In this document: piece after piece, positions 54,620 through 64,000 of the stretch
Position numbering within the stretch: position 1 is the first letter of the stretch
Layout: each line of letters starts with the position of its first letter
Assembly (NCBI RefSeq): GCF_963678635.1
Contig: NC_087066.1
Location: 35,901,152-35,965,151 of the forward strand
Source of the DNA: Symsagittifera roscoffensis
Taxonomy: Eukaryota; Xenacoelomorpha; Acoela; Convolutidae
Length of the DNA stretch: 64,000 nt
Reading direction: 5' to 3'
Notes under the pieces: model-generated
Database searches by the model: none
What the model was told of the DNA's origin: nothing
Seen by the model: the letters and a program-made list of their open reading frames with translations, nothing else
Position numbers and translations under genes: made by a program

Positions 54620-55286
54620 GTTCCGACTTTCGATACGACAGTAACGGAATATTTGTGCTCGGGGTGGGTTTTTTTCTTCAGACAAATTTCGACTTTTTAC
54701 CTAGCCATTTTTGACGGAATATTTTCATATCATTCGAAAGCTATTGTCGTCCTGAGCTTAAATTTGAAAAGATATTTCACCTGTGATAATTTTTCGTAAG
54801 GTTATGAGGGTTTAAAGATTGCCATTTTGACCTATTTGGGACAATTAACGCGCGATATAATTTGCGCTATTAAGGCGTAAGCGGAGATTTAATCCGCCTT
54901 AGAAATTGTTCCAAATTGGTTGAAAGAAGCTTATTTGCCATGAATGATTTGTTACAAGGAGCGAAATCTATTGTTTTGTACTTTATATGGCGTGTGGGGG
55001 GATGATTTTTATAGAAAAAATTTCAAATTTTAGAAAAAAAAAGTTTTTCATTTTATTTTATTTCATTTAATTTTTTGGATCTACTTAACAATCTCCCCCC
55101 CTTCAAGAATTTTCCGCTGTGGATTTATTTTTTCAAGAAGGGGGGAGATTCTTTAGTAGATACAATAGGGGGGATATTGTAAAGTAGATCCAATTTTTTT
55201 ATGTTGTTTATGTTATTACTGCTCCATAAACCTTAAAAGGCAGTCGGAACTTTCAGGGCTTCGCCCTGATACGAGCAGTCTTGTTT
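54620..55286 (+). repeat. Dispersed repeat family A, full-length copy with a nested MITE
   Basis: It runs from GTTCCGACTTTCGATACGAC to 'gatacgagcagtcttgttt'. Internal GTTCCGACT at the left end is the complement of AGTCGGAAC at 55241-55249 near the right end, a possible short terminal inverted repeat. It shares all landmarks with the 49.2 kb copy and differs mainly by the inserted MITE at 55077-55191. Confidence 0.9.
55077..55191. mobile_element. 115 bp MITE with 8 bp target duplication
   Basis: The left end GGATCTACTTAACAATCTCC and the right end (complement GGATCTACTTTACAATATCC) are inverted repeats of about 25 bp with few mismatches. The flanks carry a direct 8 bp AATTTTTT (55069-55076 and 55192-55199). 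The homologous position in the family A copy at 49.2 kb has no insertion. An 8 bp duplication is typical of hAT-type elements; the superfamily is inferred. The T-rich duplication could arise by chance in part. Confidence 0.8.
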
Positions 55287-55557
55287 GGAGTTTGGTTGAC
55301 ATTTTACTTGAGTTTGGATTGAAAAAACACCCGAACTCAAAGCTCCATCTAAGCTTTAGTGACTGGAACAATGAGCTTGTGTTGTAACTGCTATTGCATC
55401 CTACGTGATCACATGCATACTATATTTCATACACCGCCTCGAAATCTGCAGGATGTAAGCCTTGAAAAAATAAATAGCTTTGTATTATAACCTTTGCTTC
55501 GCTGGCAACACGTAGATTTTGACATTTAATTCATTAGGTACAAAGTTTAAATCCAAG

Positions 55558-55846
55558 TTAGAGTTGTTGTTTAAATCTGTTTACTGGTTTCAGCACAGTT
55601 TTGGGTCTAGTTCCTTCTGTTTCATCATCAAACTGAGATGAATTGAGAGCTGATACAACTTGGGGTGTCACGAGGTCACTGTCTGAGGAGTCCCCAGAGT
55701 CTAACTGCTCCACTTCTGGAGAGTAGGGTTCGTAATCTGGCCGGTCTACCACCACATCCAGCAGGGAGCAATACTTAATCACATCTCTCAAGTCTGACTC
55801 ACTGATACGCAATTTCGATGCCAGCAGAGGAAGTGAGGATCCATCA
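55558..55846 (-). CDS. NDUFAF4: NDUFAF4-like complex I assembly factor, exon 2
   Basis: This is the second and last coding exon of the gene described at 56036-56415. The acceptor TACTGTTTAG ends at 55847. The exon's first base completes an Asn codon begun in exon 1. It encodes the conserved C-terminal helix region (DGSSLPLLASKLRISESDL then RDVIKYCSLLDVVV), which corresponds to the helical, acidic end of vertebrate NDUFAF4 (a run of the type IM-EY-L---DV--LLKYF). An acidic Ser/Asp-rich linker follows, with a tail longer than in the human protein. Stop at 55558-55560. Confidence 0.82.
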
Positions 55847-56035
55847 CTAAACAGTATCAAAAAGGCCTTAATTGATATTCAGGCTTAAAAATTAGCCAGT
55901 CTAGCTTTTAAAAAAAACCATTTTGCGCTTCAGGTTCTACAGAAATCTTATTTTATAACGTTATCTCTTTGAAAATCTACGAAAGAAAACGCAAAAAATA
56001 AATTATCGTTTCCACAAATATAACTAAATACTCAC

Positions 56036-56415
56036 TTATATTTCTGCAGCAATTCAAAGAGTTGTACAATTGTTAATTTTCCCTTCGGAACAGCTGTTTC
56101 ATGTGACTCTTCTGGTTTCACCTGAGGCAAACTTCTCAAAGCTTTTGCTTTTTTGGTTTCAATGATCGGATTGTCTCCCTCTGATTTGACAAAAACGGAT
56201 TTCAAATTAGCTTCCAAGTTTTGATCTTTCGCGCTGCTTTCTTTAACAAATGACATGAACAAATCAGGATTCTGCGTTTTGAATTGGTTCAAGGCAGCTG
56301 CGTGACTTTTATGTGTTGGTGGCTTTGCCTTCTCAGCTCGCAGGGCTCGGTTGGCAGCGTTGAAGTTTCGAACTTTGGGAAGTTGCTGCCTTACACTGCT
56401 GAACCCAGTTCCCAT
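56036..56415 (-). CDS. NDUFAF4: NDUFAF4-like complex I assembly factor, exon 1
   Basis: The product is a mitochondrial protein that helps assemble the membrane and Q-module intermediates of NADH dehydrogenase (complex I), working with NDUFAF3 in vertebrates. Conserved features visible are an N-terminal Met-Gly start, VRNFNAANRALRAEKAKP (compare the RNFN--NRAE block of vertebrate NDUFAF4), a PTHKSHAAAL segment, and VPKGKLTIVQLFELLQKY near the exon end, matching the family's PKGK-SIVE-L-LL signature. The start was placed at 56415, the second of two adjacent ATGs, because it gives the conserved Met-Gly end. The donor GTGAGTAT at 56035 and acceptor at 55847 define a 189 bp intron (55847-56035). 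The joined protein is about 222 residues, against 175 in human. The gene is single and intact, and its promoter is not recognisable. Confidence 0.85.
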
Positions 56416-56429
56416 CATACAATACTTCT

Positions 56430-57447
56430 GACTTAACTCTCGTCAACGTCCCATTATAAGCGAGCAAAAAACTGAAAACAACATTCCAGAAGAGATGACT
56501 GAAGAGAGTTCAAAACCTCAAATTTGACACAGAGGCGAAGCGGAGCTTCGCACCACTTGCGTTACAACACAAACATAAAAAACTTGGAGTCGAAAAAAAC
56601 TAGGTGAACCAAAGTTTTCGTACTTATTGTATTTGTTTTACTGTTGGGACGAAATCCATGAAGACGAATAAATCAATTAATATTTGTGACAAATAAATTT
56701 GATTTGAACTCTATAATCAAGCCGCAAAAAAACTCCAGCATGAATAACTAACTTTTTCCAAAAAAGCTACGGAACAAAGTATTTTCAATTCATTCACTGA
56801 CAGTTAACGCGCAAACAAAACTGGCCAAAATGCCTGAATTACTCCAATTTAGGCAAAAATGATAGGACATTGAATTCAGAAACTTGTTTGAGGAAAAACC
56901 AACGAGTAACGCACCTCCGGTGCTTCAAACAGATTAATGAACATAAAAAGAGCTTACGTATAAAATATATGGATAAAACAACAAAAAGCATGCAACCGTA
57001 AAAGACGGTGGCATCCAACAACGCGGTGTTTCAAATAATTGGTTTCAGATCTTCCTATTTTGAACCCAGAAAAAATCTTAAAATGGCCGACAGCCTACGG
57101 CAGCACTTTCCTTAGTTAAAAAAGACTTTTTGCAACCGTTTCATTTGCCAAATCGCAAACGAGATTCTTAATTAACTAAATTCTTCATTTTCATTAGGCC
57201 GTAAGTATATTAATTGCTGTCATCAATCGTTTAATCCTGCGTAATTAAGTTAAAAAAGAGTCAGAAAAATAAGAATTTTTCCTTAGCTTTATTCTTAGTT
57301 TTATGAAATGTTTTCAAGTATCGTACAACGCTGTATGACGTCATTTCTCGTTTTATTGTACAACTTCATTTCTCCAAAAAAACTGTACTACATCATTTCT
57401 CGGAAAATAAAAGCATTTAAGCAGTCAAAATTAGAGGCAAGATTTGC
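56430..57447. other. Region upstream of NDUFAF4
   Basis: It holds a short dispersed repeat at 56522-56580 (see 25457) and no supported gene. Promoter elements cannot be distinguished by eye. Confidence 0.45.
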
Positions 57448-57660
57448 AACGCCTGATAGTACCCTGTTATCACCTCACTATAGAGAGGAGCGCTTCGAAT
57501 TGTGTGAAGTTTGTTAGATCTAAGTTCTTTGACTACTCAAATGCTTTTAGTTTCTGAGATGACGTTGTTTTATGATTTTTTATAGAAATTTTGAAGAACT
57601 TCACACAATTCGAAAAGCCCAACTTTGTAGTGAGGTGCTAGGGTACTCTCAGGCATTTCC
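57448..57660. repeat. Imperfect palindrome, arms about 65 bp
   Basis: The left arm at 57448-57513 (acgcctgatagtaccctg ... cgaattgtgtgaagtttg) is the reverse complement of about 57597-57658 (aacttcacacaattcgaaaa ... gggtactctcaggcattt) with several mismatches. Related pieces continue to about 57900: 'gttttagtttccgagat' and 'ggagtaccctggcagcacct'. It is a foldback element or a remnant of inverted duplicate insertions. Confidence 0.75.
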
Positions 57661-58849
57661 AATTGTTCTTATCCAATTTAAATAGTTTTAGTTTCCGAGA
57701 TATGACGTTTTCAGAACTTTTAGATATAAGAAATTCACAAAAAGTAGTTGGGATTGAAAAACTTGCCTCCGAATATGACAGCTCAAATCCTCTATAATTT
57801 CCGAGATTACGTGGAGGCATGTTTTGCAATCACTGGAGTACCCTGGCAGCACCTTACTAGCTACGAGATATATCGGAAACTAAAACAATTTTAATATCCA
57901 TATTTGGAGCCCAAAATCGCCAACTCTATGGAACCCTGACAACATTCCACTATTGGGTAGCTAACATAAAACTTGAAGTAATTACTAAATTCAAACTGTA
58001 AAATAGAAAAAAAAATTCTCAAGCAATCCAATATACGATCTAGCTTAAACGTGAAAAAATTCTTTCGTTAAACAAGCAAAAATGAAACGCTGAAAAAGCT
58101 TAAACATGGCCGGCTGTGAAGCACGCATTGAAATATATAATAGATGGATTACCTTCATAAAACCAAATGAGCCAGATAAGAACTCTTTACTTGAATTTAA
58201 ATTTCTTTTCATTAGACACTGGCGAAGCAACAAGAGGCCTAATCTGATTATTTGAGCGCAACTAACGCTAGCTTACCAATAAAAAAAACTTTACAAGAAT
58301 TGCAACCTTGTATGTGAACAGCTCGTGTGCTATTTCGAAAACGCAATCGAGCGATTGCTAAGTACGCATAACTACTGCGCCATGTTCACTAATATGGTTC
58401 AATAATATTTCAAAGGTAAAAACTTTAAAAGAATAGCTATATAAAAATTCAGTTGTCGGCGAAAACAAGAAACAGTCACAGGCAGTTTTAGTGCAAGGGC
58501 GAAGCAGAGGTTCTCGCCAGCTGCGATACAAACAAAAACATGTTGCATCAATCGGGTAATCCCCTTAAACTATAATTTCAGAAAATTTAGAGAAATACTG
58601 ATTCATGCTTTGTTTTTGTGTGAATTCGTGTAGAAAGTAAAAAAAATCGTTCAAAAACCCTATATTCAGCGAAAAAAATTGGACTTCATTTAGTTGGAAG
58701 CAAAATTACAGGATTACAAAATAATGATTTTTAGAACTAGTAAATATTGCCCATATCATAGAAAATTACGTGCTGCGGTAAATTAGCAGCTGACAGTTCA
58801 ATCCAGTATCAAACGACGATCAAGTAACCCACAAATTTCGCATGCTCTA
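57661..58849. other. Non-coding DNA before the LINE
   Basis: Traces of the palindromic repeat continue to about 57900. Positions 58491-58545 carry a diverged copy of the short repeat at 25457. No supported gene is present. Confidence 0.45.
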
Positions 58850-59209
58850 AATGTCCCATCGCTGGCCAACGACAAAATTGACTAAAACGAGACGATGCCA
58901 CCTTCGGAGATGATGGATTTTCAAGAAAATGAACGAGCTCTCAATAAAGGAGACGAGGTCACAACAACAACAGCACCGCCGACGTCGCGCAGCAGAGAGA
59001 ATTCTACCACGCATGTGGCCTCGCCAGCAGAGAAGCGAACTGTACAGAACACTGCCACAAGAAATCCTACTGCAGTGGTATGAGCAGATATCGGAGCGGC
59101 TGTGGATGGCACTGCACAGCTCATGACGGCTCACAAGAAACCGGCTTAGCTATTGCAGGACGACCGATAGGCGAACTAAAGAAGCTCTCCCCGCAGCCAA
59201 ACAAGAGGG

Positions 59210-60062
59210 CGTGTTAAATGCACGGCATGCAAGAAAACCATCGCTTGAAACATATCACCACTCAGCTGCTCCCTATGTGACGCACCCCATTATAAAATCT
59301 ACGTCGTCCATCAGGGACACACAAGAGATGAAGTCGATGCTGCATACAATTCCGGACATTGGACGTGCCAAAAATGCTACAGACCTGTGTCTGTGGCCTC
59401 GACCGCGTCTACTCTAGATGAGGCGATTGAATCCTCTGAGCTACTGCAGACTGCCGACAAAGACGACATGAAGATCCTGCACTGGAACGCGGATGGAGTT
59501 TTGACAAATGGACAGAATTGTCGGAAAGACTCCGCGCGCAGGAAGTAGTTATCGCCCTCATACAGGAGACAAAGCTCAACAGCAGAAGGAGGACGCCGCA
59601 GGTCAACGGCTACGCTCCCATACGTTTCGACAGACTTCAGGGAAACGGAGGAGGTCTGCTCTGCCTGATCCAAAGCGACCTCCCCTTCACCTCCCAGAAC
59701 GAATGGAACTGCATAAAGGGCAACGTTCAAACTACCCATTTAAAGTTAGGACAGCGAAGCGGCAATGGCTTACGTTCACCAATACTTACATCCCGCCTAA
59801 CCGGGAAACAAGAGGCGAAGAAACCATTGTCACTAGCCACATCCCAACAAACAAACTGTTTTGTTGCCGGCGATCTCAATGGCCACTCCCCGTCATGGGA
59901 CAAGACAGCCGTGGAGACCGAATAGAGGAGTGGATAGCCGACTGCAATCTTTTCAGTGCGAACAAGGGCGACGCCACCCAACACAACAGAGCCACTGGTA
60001 CGGCCAGTAGCGTAGACATTCCTAGCCCCGATAACCTGGCTCAACCGTGTCAGCTGGCAGAC
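59210..60062 (+). pseudogene. LINE zinc finger and endonuclease region (frameshifted)
   Basis: In one frame from about 59213, Cys pairs CTAC and SCSLC, a His, and a final WTCQKCY form a PHD-like zinc-binding pattern (59219-59390), broken by one stop. The same frame runs on into MKILHWNADG (59467-59496), the start of an APE-type endonuclease. The frame then shifts, and later blocks follow across frames: ALIQETKL (59551-59574), a GNGGGLL block, VAGDLNGHSPSWD (59861-59899), and a TASSVD block near 60000-60017. Continuity of finger and endonuclease in one frame suggests both belonged to a single polyprotein. Confidence 0.8.
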
Positions 60063-60759
60063 TGGTAAGGACCTCGGACGATCTGACCCCACCTACCGAT
60101 CCTGATAACACTCTGAACAAAGGTCTTAGTAATAAAACCACCAGCTAGGCGCAAACGATGGCTGGTAAACGCTGACCTCTCGCCTTTCGCAAAAGAACTA
60201 GAGCAAAAAATCAGCAAACCACCGTCGCCAGAACGCACCATTCACGGCAAAATCCGCCAGTTCAATGAAGTTCTGATCTCTGTTGCCACCGCTCACGTCA
60301 AAAAGACTAAACCAGGCAGCCGCACAAAAAACTACATCACCCCAGAGATAAAAAAACTCATTGGTCGCCGCAACAAGCTTCGCAGCCAGATCAGCACCCG
60401 ACGCCTGCAGCGAAGTAAACTAGGCCATTGAGTACTCTAGATAGGAGAACTGGAAACAGTTTATCGAAGAAACGGAGTTCAGCACCGACCCATCGAAACT
60501 CTGGCGTGTACTCCACGCAATCGGAGACACCCCTCCCACCTGCCAGCTTAACGAAGCCCTCCTCCCCAAAGGCAGGAAAATCTGCAGTAACGTTAAACAA
60601 AAGCAGATGCCTTCATGGCTCACTACGCCAATGAGACCAGGCTAATTTTTAGCAAGGAGGAAAGATCAGGCTAATTTTTAGCAAGGAGGAAAGAAGACTT
60701 AATCTTATGGCCAAGAGTCTCCAACGCCCCAACCGTTGACGACGAAAGCACAAAAGATT

Positions 60760-61821
60760 TCAGCATGCAGGAACTAAACAAGGCCATAAAATGCATGCGA
60801 AAAAAAGTTGCAGCAGGCCGACGAAATCAACCCAGCTTTCATCAAGGCATTAAGCCCGCTTATCTGAAGAGCCATGCTTGACATCTTCAACGAGTCGTGG
60901 CACAGCGCAAACTGCCCCCAGATCTGGCGAAACGCGCACATAACACCCCTATTCAAAACGGGGAACCAGCGAGTGAGATAGCCTCATACCGCCCAATCAG
61001 CCTAACATCCTGATAGCCAAGCTGCTGGAAAGGATGATCGCCTCGCGATTGGTCTACTTAATAAAAAGCAAAGGCCTCTTAAGTACCAAGCAAGCAGGCG
61101 GCCGCAGGAATCGGTGCTGTGAAAACCTCATAATTAGGCTTACCCAGGCAATAGACGACGGCTTCCAACTGCGTAAACCGCAAAGAACCGTAATGGCGCT
61201 GTTCGACTATTAAAAAGCCTTCGATCGGGTCTGGCGAGAGAAACTAATCATCACTATGAATGATAAAGGAATCCCCGCAACATATATCCGCTGGGTAAAA
61301 GCAATCCCAAACAACCGCCAGGCTAAATGCCTCTACAGTACAGCTTACAGCAGCTCCCTTAAACTCCGTCAGGGAGTACCGCAAGGCTCTGTTCTTGCGC
61401 CCTTACTCTTCTTGCTCTTCAGACCCAATAACAAACAAGCTACCTGAAAACTGTGCTCTTCATGGACGACCTCTCGGTATGGGTTTCGGACCACGACCGC
61501 AACAAGGCAGCGCACGACATACAGACAGCCATTGACAACGTCCCCAACTGTAGCAGGGAGAACAAACTGAACCTAAACCCAACCAAGCGCGAGATAACAT
61601 TCTTCTCTTTGGCATCCACCGATTCCAATTGGAAGCCAAACACAAAATTCCATGACAGAGACATGCCGTCCAAGCCAAATCCCAAATTCCTGGGCGTGCG
61701 TCTAGACCGCACATTCTCCTTCGCACCCCACTCGGACGATGTTACCAAAAAGGTAGAAGGAAGGACGAAGCTGCTCCGCGCCGTTAGCCATTGCTCAGTA
61801 AAACATAACGGGAGCGACTAG
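60760..61821 (+). pseudogene. LINE reverse transcriptase region (frameshifted)
   Basis: Recognisable blocks are a WR-A-ITPLFK block (about 60925-60958), SYRPISLTS (about 60985-61010), a K-LLER block, and ALFDY-KAFDRVW (61197-61233) with a TAA stop replacing one residue. LRQGVPQGSVLAPLLFLLF (about 61363-61420) and the catalytic FMDDLSVW (61459-61482) follow. The catalytic Y/F-x-D-D is preserved as FMDD. Downstream LNLNPTKREITFF and FLGVRLDRTFSF match the thumb region. Several frame changes are needed, so this is a pseudogene. Confidence 0.88.
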
Positions 61822-62199
61822 AAAAGGCACAAAACAAGGCGCTCAGAGCCATCACTGGGCATGCTACAAGTACCCCAATAGAGGCATTTCTTCGCATTGA
61901 GGCAGGTATTGATAGCTACGCATAGCAATCGCCTAATAGCAATCTCAAAGCAAAAGGCAGAGCGTCAACACGAGCTTCACCCCAGACGCGAAGCACTATC
62001 AGGCACAGTCAACCATCGCCTCTAGAAAAACAACTGGAGAATGCGGGTATAAAGGAACTAGAAGCAACTTATCATCCAACCTTAACCGGGCTACCAACAC
62101 AACCAACGAACGAAATCGCTTGCCCATGGACGCCGTCTGACCACTGGATCGCCCATAGCAAGCTAAAAGGCGAAAATAGAAACGATGAAGCCCCAGCCA

Positions 62200-63042
62200 C
62201 CGCCTACGCCCTGATCAGAGACAAATGCCAACTGGACGATATATACAGACGGACCTGCATCAGCTGGGACCTCTAACGGCGGATACGCATGCATCGTCAC
62301 CGAGGGCGATCCAGAGGAACCAAATATCATAGAGGTCGTAAACCGCAGAGGACGCGTATACACAAGCTCCTATGATGAAGAGTAAGCTGCACTACTAGCT
62401 GCAATACTATGGCTCAGCACCAACCAGTGTGATAACCACCACGCACTCATATGCACGGACAGCCAATCCCTCTGCAGCGTCCTTCAGAACGAATCAGCTG
62501 ACACCAGCAATATCAAGCAACTCCTAAGCACGAACAGAGGGAGAACTACAATACAATGGGTTCCGGGCCATGTAGACATCTTCGGCAATGAGCTAGCCGA
62601 CCAGCACGCATAAGAAGCAGCGGACGACAGAGATGAAACACCCGAGCCCACTAGCCTGAACGCAGCGCGCTCAATGATCAAACGCGCCATCAAAGACCCG
62701 CCACCAACGCATCTCTCGCACCTACGCAAACTACTCCGAAAAGAGAGAAAGAAGAATAAAGAAGACAAGAAAAGAGACGCAGTACTGCTAGCGCAAATCA
62801 GAAGTGGTCACTCCTGTCATTTTAACGCCTACGCCAACTTGATGGACCCCACGAAAGATCCAATGTGCAATCTCTGCCAAGAGGCTCCCCAAACAGTCGA
62901 GCACTGGCTAGAATGCGCGGGAACAATGGCAGCCCGCATGGAAATATTCGGAACAACAGATACCCCACTCGAAACCCTGTCGGAGGACACCGCCGGTGCA
63001 CTAGCGCCCGCTAGAAAAACCCTCCTAGGCGTGCCGCGATAG
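62200..63042 (+). pseudogene. LINE RNase H and C-terminal zinc knuckle
   Basis: Blocks of the RNase H fold are visible: TDGPASAGTSNGGYACIVTE (about 62249-62308), SYDEE followed by a stop then AALLAAILW, CTDSQSL (about 62455-62475), and WVPGHVDIFGNELADQHA (62559-62612) followed by a stop. The last frame ends with CNLCQEAPQTVEHWLEC (62865-62915), a C-x2-C-x8-H-x3-C knuckle common at the end of such LINE ORFs, and stops at 63040-63042. The Asp, Asp and His residues expected of RNase H are present, but stops break the frame. Confidence 0.85.
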
Positions 63043-63052
63043 CGGGCCACAA

Positions 63053-63053
<1 letters not shown>

Positions 63054-63083
<30 letters not shown>
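63054..63083 (+). repeat. (CA)n microsatellite at the LINE 3' end
   Basis: This is about 15 uninterrupted CA units, immediately followed by CAA/CAG-type triplets. It starts 11 bases after the LINE stop codon and probably represents or derives from the element's simple-repeat tail. Confidence 0.95.
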
Positions 63084-63084
<1 letters not shown>

Positions 63085-63099
63085 CAACAGCAGCAACGA

Positions 63100-64000
63100 C
63101 AGTTCACTAACGATTATTTCAAAACTTTCTTGGCTGACCTCAAACCGCGGACTTTTGACGATCATAGCATGGAAGTTACCTCTGGGCCAAAAGCAGAACC
63201 AAAGAAAAACGCAAAAAGCAGTGACAAAAAATAAAATTTGACAACAATTAACTTTCGGTGAAATTTTTTCAAATGCATGCATATTAAATTTTCACTGTCA
63301 CAGCTGTTAAATATATGATTCAAAACTGTTTCATACTGTTCGGATTATTGTTTTAAACAGCAGCCAGGCTGCGCTTTGCAAATATTACCGAGAAAACGAC
63401 CAAAAAAACAGCTCTATAAATTGAAATGAGAAAAACAAAAAAATAAACCTCGAATTAGTAAAACTTATGCTACGTGTCGGATTCACACCTGCGACCACGA
63501 AACGCGGAGTCTCACGTTCTCGCATTTGCCCCACGTGCGATTGAAATTTTGTTAACACGACAAGTAGCTTAGAAACCTCAAGTCCTTCCCTCAGCGCAAC
63601 CGATGCTTGCTACCAGCAAACACTAGCCATCAATATAGCAGAGCACAGATGCTCTGAAGTTTCCAATGCTACAGATCATGATTATACCAAAAATGCCTAC
63701 AAATGAGTATTATTTGCGATTTATGTTGGAAAAAAAGGTTGGAGTCATACTAATATACTACGCTCGTTTGTAAAAGTATTATCAATACAAAACATTTCTA
63801 CTGATGACTAAACCTTAAATTATGATTTTAATCTTCCAGCTCAAAAGTCACTATCGCAAACAAAATCGAAAATTTCCACCTTCGGCCGCTAATACGCTTT
63901 ATACCCCAACTACCGCTTGTATTGGTATTAAACATCCTTGTTCAGAACTAAGTAAACTTGAAACAAAATTTCAATTAAACGAAAGTGTCTTACAACCCTC
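63100..64000. other. Non-coding DNA with a tRNA-like trace on the minus strand
   Basis: On the minus strand, 63470-63545 has a segment with a B-box-like GGTGTGAATCC and a GGGGCAAATGCG segment upstream, reminiscent of a degraded tRNA or SINE head. Stems pair poorly, so no tRNA is called. Nothing else is recognised to the end of the window. Confidence 0.3.

Larger units (their letters stand above)
58850..63083 (+). mobile_element. Decayed APE-type LINE with RNase H (I/Ingi-like group)
   Basis: Domain order along the plus strand is PHD-like zinc finger, apurinic-type endonuclease, reverse transcriptase, RNase H, and a C-terminal Cys/His knuckle, ending at a CA microsatellite. The presence of RNase H together with an APE endonuclease points to the I/Jockey/R1 lineage group. 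The region is clearly GC-richer than its surroundings. Multiple frameshifts and stops, and a 29 bp tandem duplication near 60638-60690, make it non-functional. The 5' end is uncertain. Confidence 0.88.

Noticed and set aside
58895-59126. Overlapping short frames (60-95 codons) before the LINE zinc finger as host genes
   Set aside because: They lie directly upstream in the same GC-rich segment and most likely belong to the element's decayed 5' coding region.
59727-60092. Minus-strand frames across the LINE endonuclease
   Set aside because: They are antisense shadows of the GC-rich LINE coding strand.
63470-63545. tRNA gene on the minus strand
   Set aside because: There are box-like words only; the stems do not pair well.
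1-64000. CRISPR arrays, operons, rRNA genes or other prokaryotic features
   Set aside because: None was seen; the repeats present are tandem units, transposons and satellites, and the genes have introns.

Overview
This is a eukaryotic, AT-rich, repeat-dense window from an animal genome. The metazoan assignment rests on two intron-containing host genes on the minus strand: a clear NDUFAF4 homologue (mitochondrial complex I assembly factor) and a Shisa/CYYR1-like single-pass membrane adaptor. The species is not readable from the sequence. An invertebrate such as a tunicate (larvaceans carry env-bearing Ty3/gypsy elements) is compatible but unproven. No prokaryotic features (operons, CRISPR, rRNA) were seen.

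Layout. 0.2-5.7 kb: a degenerate dispersed repeat, then 3.3 near-identical copies of a 1.3 kb tandem unit. 5.7-23 kb: mostly non-coding DNA with old dispersed repeats (called families A, B and C here), two decayed non-LTR reverse transcriptase remnants and two exon-like patches on the minus strand. 23.1-24.4 kb and 48.6-48.7 kb: three exons of the Shisa-like gene, joined by phase-compatible introns of about 0.9 kb and 24.2 kb. 28,482-47,230: a young 18.7 kb Ty3/gypsy-type LTR retroelement inside the large intron, in opposite orientation to the gene. 47.6-55.3 kb: tRNA-derived SINEs, more family A copies, a complete small MULE DNA transposon with a FLYWCH remnant, and a nested MITE. 55.5-56.4 kb: NDUFAF4 (two exons). 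57.4-57.7 kb: a large imperfect palindrome. 58.85-63.05 kb: a decayed LINE with PHD-like finger, endonuclease, reverse transcriptase, RNase H and zinc knuckle, ending in a CA microsatellite.

The LTR element is the main find. It has 408 bp LTRs that read as identical, a 4 bp target duplication (GTTC), a primer-binding site, a single uninterrupted 2742-codon Gag-Pol frame, and then an unusual 3' cassette. The cassette holds a small hydrophobic ORF, a Ser/Thr/Pro-rich ORF with one in-frame UAA, an 872-codon envelope-like ORF, and a 601-codon ORF of unknown function. These reading frames are linked by two ATGA stop/start overlaps and one 13-nt overlap, as if translated by coupled reinitiation. 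A tiny intron-like segment follows immediately after the last stop codon.

The other mobile elements form an age series: identical LTRs (very young), the MULE with a perfect 9 bp duplication, the MITE with a perfect 8 bp duplication nested in an older repeat, then frameshifted LINEs and barely recognisable dispersed repeats.
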